Origin: Microcaldota archaeon
GTDB lineage: Archaea > Micrarchaeota > Micrarchaeia > Micrarchaeales > Micrarchaeaceae
Length of the DNA: 7,497 bases
Assembly: GCA_021850375.1 (NCBI GenBank)
Contig: JAJZLZ010000052.1
Location: 1-7,497 of the forward strand
Direction: 5' to 3'
Translations under genes and position numbers: made by a program
Shown: positions 5,164 to 7,497 of the stretch, one piece after another
How positions within the stretch are numbered: position 1 is the first letter of the stretch
How the letters are laid out: each line of letters starts with the position of its first letter
Notes under the pieces: generated by a model
The model's database searches: none
The model's input: only the letters and a program-made list of their open reading frames with translations
What the model was told of the DNA's origin: nothing

Positions 5164-5682
5164 ATGAAGATTGACCCTGAGGATGTGAAGCTCGTAAATA
5201 GGATGCTATGGAAGGGAGAGAAGGTATTTGGCACATTCAGCCAAAGGCGCATAGGTCCTGGAGGTTCGGTCACGGTGCCAACTTCAGTTGTTTTGACTGA
5301 TAAGAGGGTTTTAATAATAAACCGCGCGACCCTTGGGCTAAGGCACGACTATGAGGTGATACCGTATCCAGCGATAATGAGCGTAAGGCTAGAGCACGGC
5401 ATGATATCCTCCAGCGTTTTTATACGTGTGCAGGGCTATGACACCGACAAGGGATTTTTAAACAACGGCAAGCAGGAAGGAGAGATAGACGGGCTGCACA
5501 ATGACGATGCTATTGAGCTGGCGGACTTTATAAACAAGCAGGTTCAGCAGCTAATGTATTCAAAGTACCAGCAGGGAGACGACATAGACATAAAGGTCGG
5601 TGGATATGTATTTTGCCGCAGCTGCGGCGCGAAGAACCCATCTGGTTCGAAGTTCTGCGGTGCGTGTGGAAAGGCATTATAA
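5164..5682 (+). CDS. PH-like domain protein with C-terminal zinc ribbon
   Basis: A 172-residue protein (177 if it starts at the TTG at 5149). Residues about 15-125 look like a bacterial/archaeal PH-like domain: a first strand around KGEKVFGTFSQ, the conserved VVLTDKRVLIINR strand-turn-strand (42-54) typical of YokE/bPH-type domains, a VIPYPAIMSV strand, and a closing amphipathic helix ending DFINKQVQQL. The last 23 residues form a zinc ribbon, CRSCG at 151-155 and CGACG at 165-169, with the spacer AKNPSGSKF typical of small 'zinc-ribbon' tails. No membrane segment is present. PH-like domains bind lipids or proteins; the role of this one is unknown. Start choice is uncertain: the TTG at 5149 sits better relative to the TATA-like box, while the ATG at 5164 is the commoner codon. 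No operon link to its neighbours is evident. Confidence 0.8.
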   Translation: MKIDPEDVKLVNRMLWKGEKVFGTFSQRRIGPGGSVTVPTSVVLTDKRVLIINRATLGLRHDYEVIPYPAIMSVRLEHGMISSSVFIRVQGYDTDKGFLNNGKQEGEIDGLHNDDAIELADFINKQVQQLMYSKYQQGDDIDIKVGGYVFCRSCGAKNPSGSKFCGACGKAL

Positions 5683-5689
5683 AGATTGG

Positions 5690-5701
5690 TATTATATTTA
5701 A
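5690..5701 (+). promoter_or_regulatory. Likely TATA box of the SIMPL-domain gene
   Basis: TATTATATTTAA is centred about 22 bases before the ATG at 5717, just after the stop of the zinc-ribbon gene. A GTGAT three bases before the ATG is a possible but very close Shine-Dalgarno site. The gene thus probably has its own transcript. Confidence 0.45.
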
Positions 5702-5716
5702 TTTGGATGTGATGCA

Positions 5717-6499
5717 ATGGCAAAATCGGAAATAAAATTATCTAATTTGCTCGCTTTAGCGTTAATTATAATCGCTATTTTATCAATTCTTCTGTTTGCA
5801 ACTAGCATATATGTAATTAGCGCAAACAGGGCGGCAATTGCAAAGCCTACGACGAGTCAGCCGCTTAGCAAAATCTCAGTGAGTGCGCAGGGTTATGCAA
5901 GCGCAATTCCAAAGAATGCAAAAATATTATTTTTCATAAACGCGACAGGAAGTACGCAATCTGATGCACTCTCAAAACTTACATTTGAGACATCAGAGCT
6001 GAACTCGACTCTTGGCAGATACGTTGGAGGCAATATGAGCAGGATAAAGACCGAGTACTTTAGCGTTCAGCGCATAATAAACTACCCATACAATTCAACG
6101 CCTCAAAACAGCACTAGCAAATACGTCGCGCAGCAGCAAATTGACGTGAGCATAAACAACACAGCATATATACAGCCGCTTATTGATAATGCAACGAAGA
6201 TAGAAAATCTGCAGATAGACCAGATAAGCGCAACGCTGTCTAATGCGCAGGTTGGCAACATGACAAAGCAGGCAATATTTAGCGCCGTTGAAAATGCGAC
6301 AGGGCAGGCACGCGCAATTATTGGCAATGCGACGATAGAAAACAGCAACATCACGCTAAACCAATACTACATAACCCCATTTGAGATATCCCCAAAATTA
6401 ATGAGCGTAAGTTCAACGCCATCGCTCTCTGGCCCGATATTTTTCAATGGCACAAGCACAGTCTCAGAGCAGGTTAATGTTGTATTTTATTACAGATAA
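5717..6499 (+). CDS. Membrane-anchored SIMPL (DUF541)-like protein, sequon-rich
   Basis: A 260-residue protein with one N-terminal membrane helix (about 10-35, very rich in L, I and A) preceded by a short lysine-containing tail, so the bulk faces outside the cell. The extracellular part begins ISVSAQGYASAIPKNAKIL (about 53-71), the characteristic first strand of SIMPL domains. It ends SVSSTPSLSGPIFFNGTSTVSEQVNVVFYYR-like, split here only for length, matching the family's closing VSVxVxFxY strand. Between lie the expected helices rich in A, N and T. SIMPL proteins (BP26 is the best known) form oligomeric outer or surface structures of poorly known role. Twelve N-x-S/T sequons occur, all after the membrane helix, pointing to heavy N-glycosylation by an archaeal oligosaccharyltransferase. 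No cysteine is present. The gene lies convergent to the PLD-like gene. Confidence 0.78.
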   Translation: MAKSEIKLSNLLALALIIIAILSILLFATSIYVISANRAAIAKPTTSQPLSKISVSAQGYASAIPKNAKILFFINATGSTQSDALSKLTFETSELNSTLGRYVGGNMSRIKTEYFSVQRIINYPYNSTPQNSTSKYVAQQQIDVSINNTAYIQPLIDNATKIENLQIDQISATLSNAQVGNMTKQAIFSAVENATGQARAIIGNATIENSNITLNQYYITPFEISPKLMSVSSTPSLSGPIFFNGTSTVSEQVNVVFYYR

Positions 6500-6516
6500 A
6501 TAGAGTATACAAGATG

Positions 6517-6541
6517 TGCATGATTTGATGCTGCATGATTT
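6517..6541 (+). repeat. Two copies of TGCATGATTT, 15 bases apart
   Basis: Exact copies at 6517-6526 and 6532-6541 lie in the convergent gap between two genes. Purpose unknown; a simple local duplication would explain them. Confidence 0.4.
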
Positions 6542-6547
6542 CTATGC

Positions 6548-6570
6548 GGCGCGAGGAGATTTCATGCGCC
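6548..6570. terminator. Hairpin in the convergent intergenic gap
   Basis: GGCGC (6548-6552) pairs with GCGCC (6566-6570) across 13 bases. It lies between the stop of the plus-strand SIMPL-like gene and that of the minus-strand PLD-like gene. On the minus strand a TTTT run lies between the PLD stop and the hairpin. A termination or 3'-end role is plausible but weak, since archaeal terminators are mostly T-runs without hairpins. Confidence 0.25.
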
Positions 6571-6583
6571 TTGGCAAAAGGCC

Positions 6584-7144
6584 TCATATGCTTTCCCATA
6601 AGCTGTTGAAATGCCTGCGCATCTTTTCTACCTCTGCCAAATCATCAATTACCTCTATGCGCTCTATATTTTTGTGCATTCCAGAATATGTAAGGTTTGC
6701 GCTGCCCGCTATTGCGAATAGATCTGATATGTACGCCTTCTCGTGTATGAAGCGCTCTGCGCTCACCTTGACTTCTAATCTTCTATTAGTGTTTCTCTTA
6801 GCATTCAAATATGTCCATAATGCCAGGGCTACAATTACAAATAGCAGCAAAAATGCTATGTAGAAGAATTTTATGTAATATGCTATTGCAAAGAGCAAAA
6901 TTGCAAATAGCATCGCCTTTGTATCTCCAAAAATAGATGCCTTTGAATTTCTCTTTAAATACTCGACCGCCTCGATGGAATTTGCGGATGTTATAATCCT
7001 TATGCGCTTTCGCGCTGACTCGCCAGATAGCATGCGCGCATATGAAAGGCTGATATATGGCGAGATTATTTCAAGAGAGTTCGAGCGCTCCTTTATCAGG
7101 GCATCGACGTAGATATATGATTCGCTACCAAAGTGCGACTCCAT
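6584..7144 (-). CDS. PLD-like (HKD) protein interrupted by a two-helix membrane hairpin
   Basis: A 186-residue protein. Residues 24-55 (LEIISPYIS, then KRIRIITSAN) are the first strands of a phospholipase D-like fold. H134-x-K136-x4-D141-x5-GSAN (147-150) is the HKD active-site signature, followed by LTYSGMHKNIERIEV, where PLD-like nucleases and phosphatidyltransferases have GSANLT...N.E. Between these halves, residues about 77-113 form two hydrophobic helices separated only by a lysine (K92), then a basic stretch. This predicts a membrane hairpin inserted inside the catalytic fold, with both halves on the same side. The protein has a single HKD motif, so an active site would need a dimer. 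It may act on lipid, nucleic acid or phosphodiesters. Start: a TATA-like box at 7166-7175 is centred about 26 bases before the ATG at 7144, fitting leaderless mRNA. Fold and insertion are read from the sequence; function is inferred. Confidence 0.78.
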   Translation of the reverse strand: MESHFGSESYIYVDALIKERSNSLEIISPYISLSYARMLSGESARKRIRIITSANSIEAVEYLKRNSKASIFGDTKAMLFAILLFAIAYYIKFFYIAFLLLFVIVALALWTYLNAKRNTNRRLEVKVSAERFIHEKAYISDLFAIAGSANLTYSGMHKNIERIEVIDDLAEVEKMRRHFNSLWESI

Positions 7145-7165
7145 GATATGATATGCGCAGTTGGA

Positions 7166-7175
7166 TATTTATTAT
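7166..7175 (-). promoter_or_regulatory. Likely TATA box of the PLD-like gene
   Basis: ATAATAAATA on the minus strand is centred about 26 bases from the ATG at 7144, the ideal spacing for a leaderless archaeal transcript. It lies between the end of the IS200/IS605-type element and the gene, so the insertion left the promoter intact. Confidence 0.5.
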
Positions 7176-7204
7176 CTTTTAGGCTCTTGATGCGTATACA
7201 TTGT

Positions 7205-7245
7205 GACATCCTCCCACCCGTAAACAATGTGGGCTTCCTCTGCTT
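7205..7245 (-). mobile_element. Right end of an IS200/IS605-type element
   Basis: Just past the tnpB stop, the minus strand reads AGAGGAAG, then CCCAC (7229-7233), an 11-base loop, GTGGG (7213-7217) and AGGATGTCAC. A GAAGCCCAC...GTGGGAGGATGTCA arrangement is typical of archaeal IS605/IS1341-type right ends and of the 3' end of omega-RNA. The exact element boundary is probably near 7200. Sequence beyond it (about 7180-7200) would act as the guide segment of the RNA if the element is active. The hairpin is seen; the family link is from general knowledge. Confidence 0.6.
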
Positions 7246-7497
7246 TCATGCAATCACTGCATCCTGCAAAGGATGTGTTTTATTAGTTCTCAGTTCTTCG
7301 AGGACTGCCTCCTGCTGAGGTCTTACACTCTCTCCCTGAGCGTGACTTCCCCCTTGTCCAGAGGTAGCTCTATTGAGTATGTTTATGCTTGCGTTTATAT
7401 CCCTGTCCTTCTGCATACCACATCTATTGCAGATGTATATTCTTTCTGATAGTGGCATATCCTGAATGTTGCCACAATTACTGCATTCCTTTGAGGT
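7246..7497 (-). CDS. tnpB: TnpB C-terminus (IS200/IS605 family), gene runs off the right edge
   Basis: The frame is open to the window edge, giving the last 83 residues. TnpB is the RNA-guided DNA endonuclease of IS200/IS605-type elements, the ancestral relative of Cas12. Visible parts are a zinc ribbon with CSNC (residues 5-8 of the fragment) and CNRC (23-26), then QKDRDINASINILNRAT, whose DRDINAS holds the third RuvC aspartate. Both are intact. The tail (about 40 residues, SGQGGSHAQGESVRPQQEAV onward) is variable in the family and is coded by DNA that also folds as the 3' part of the omega-RNA. The frame is clean to the edge, so this end is not decayed. Whether a tnpA accompanies it cannot be seen. 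An internal ATG at 7458 is not the start, because the first zinc-ribbon cysteines lie before it. Confidence 0.9.
   Translation of the reverse strand, partial: TSKECSNCGNIQDMPLSERIYICNRCGMQKDRDINASINILNRATSGQGGSHAQGESVRPQQEAVLEELRTNKTHPLQDAVIA
7260..7320 (-). ncRNA. Omega-RNA-like hairpins within the tnpB 3' end
   Basis: Three consecutive hairpins overlap the coding tail: CATCCT-GCAA-AGGATG (7260-7275), CAGTTC-TTCGA-GGACTG (7291-7307, one G-T pair) and CCTC-CTGCT-GAGG (7308-7320). With the right-end hairpin at 7213-7233 they make a four-stem 3' region. This fits the known overlap of tnpB with its guide RNA. The exact RNA ends cannot be read from sequence; the limits given are only the hairpins. 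Confidence 0.45.

Noticed and set aside
5155..5180. Box C/D sRNA-like ATGATGA...CTGA pair
   Set aside because: No convincing second C'/D pair at proper spacing, and the bases lie in the first codons of the zinc-ribbon gene; chance is likely.
6516..6863. 115-codon plus-strand frame opposite the PLD-like gene
   Set aside because: The minus strand carries the HKD motif and a well-placed TATA-like box; the plus frame is its shadow.
7133..7318. Plus-strand frame across the element's right end
   Set aside because: It spans the right-end hairpin and antisense of tnpB, with no sign of coding.

Overview
The window looks archaeal. The tRNA-Glu has no encoded CCA, AT-rich TATA-like boxes lie about 18-28 bases upstream of many starts, the one clear Shine-Dalgarno site is GGTGA, and a membrane-anchored SIMPL-type protein is dense in N-glycosylation sequons. 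A small acidophilic or DPANN-type archaeon would fit, but nothing here fixes the lineage.

The left third (1-2765) is accessory in character. A secreted-protein gene leaves the window at base 1 on the minus strand. Next come about 350 bases without a gene, holding a nested inverted repeat around a perfect 12-base palindrome. A decayed, internally deleted DDE transposase follows (454-944), then 500 bases of AT-rich spacer with a strong hairpin and a three-copy motif. A solitary 6-phosphogluconate/beta-hydroxyacid dehydrogenase-like gene (1447-2406) faces a run of stem-loops (2540-2662). One of these resembles the right-end hairpin of the IS200/IS605-type element seen at the other edge of the window.

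The middle (2766-3650, minus) is a two-gene unit: an orphan, shortened HicB-like protein, then a methyltransferase strongly resembling the TylM1/DesVI amino-sugar N-methyltransferases. tRNA-Glu(UUC) lies just upstream, and its TATA-like box sits in the short gap shared with the divergent dCTP deaminase gene.

The right half (3844-6499, plus) reads as ordinary chromosome: dCTP deaminase, a sugar-1-phosphate nucleotidyltransferase, a PH-like protein with a C-terminal zinc ribbon, and a SIMPL-domain membrane protein. Facing them on the minus strand is a phospholipase D-like protein whose fold is interrupted by a two-helix membrane hairpin. The window ends inside a TnpB gene (minus) with its zinc ribbon, last RuvC motif, a string of 3' hairpins and the element's right-end hairpin.

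No complete new system is proven. The most promising leads are the stem-loop array at 2540-2662, the membrane-split PLD protein, the HicB-like/methyltransferase pair and the dehydrogenase with an altered active site.
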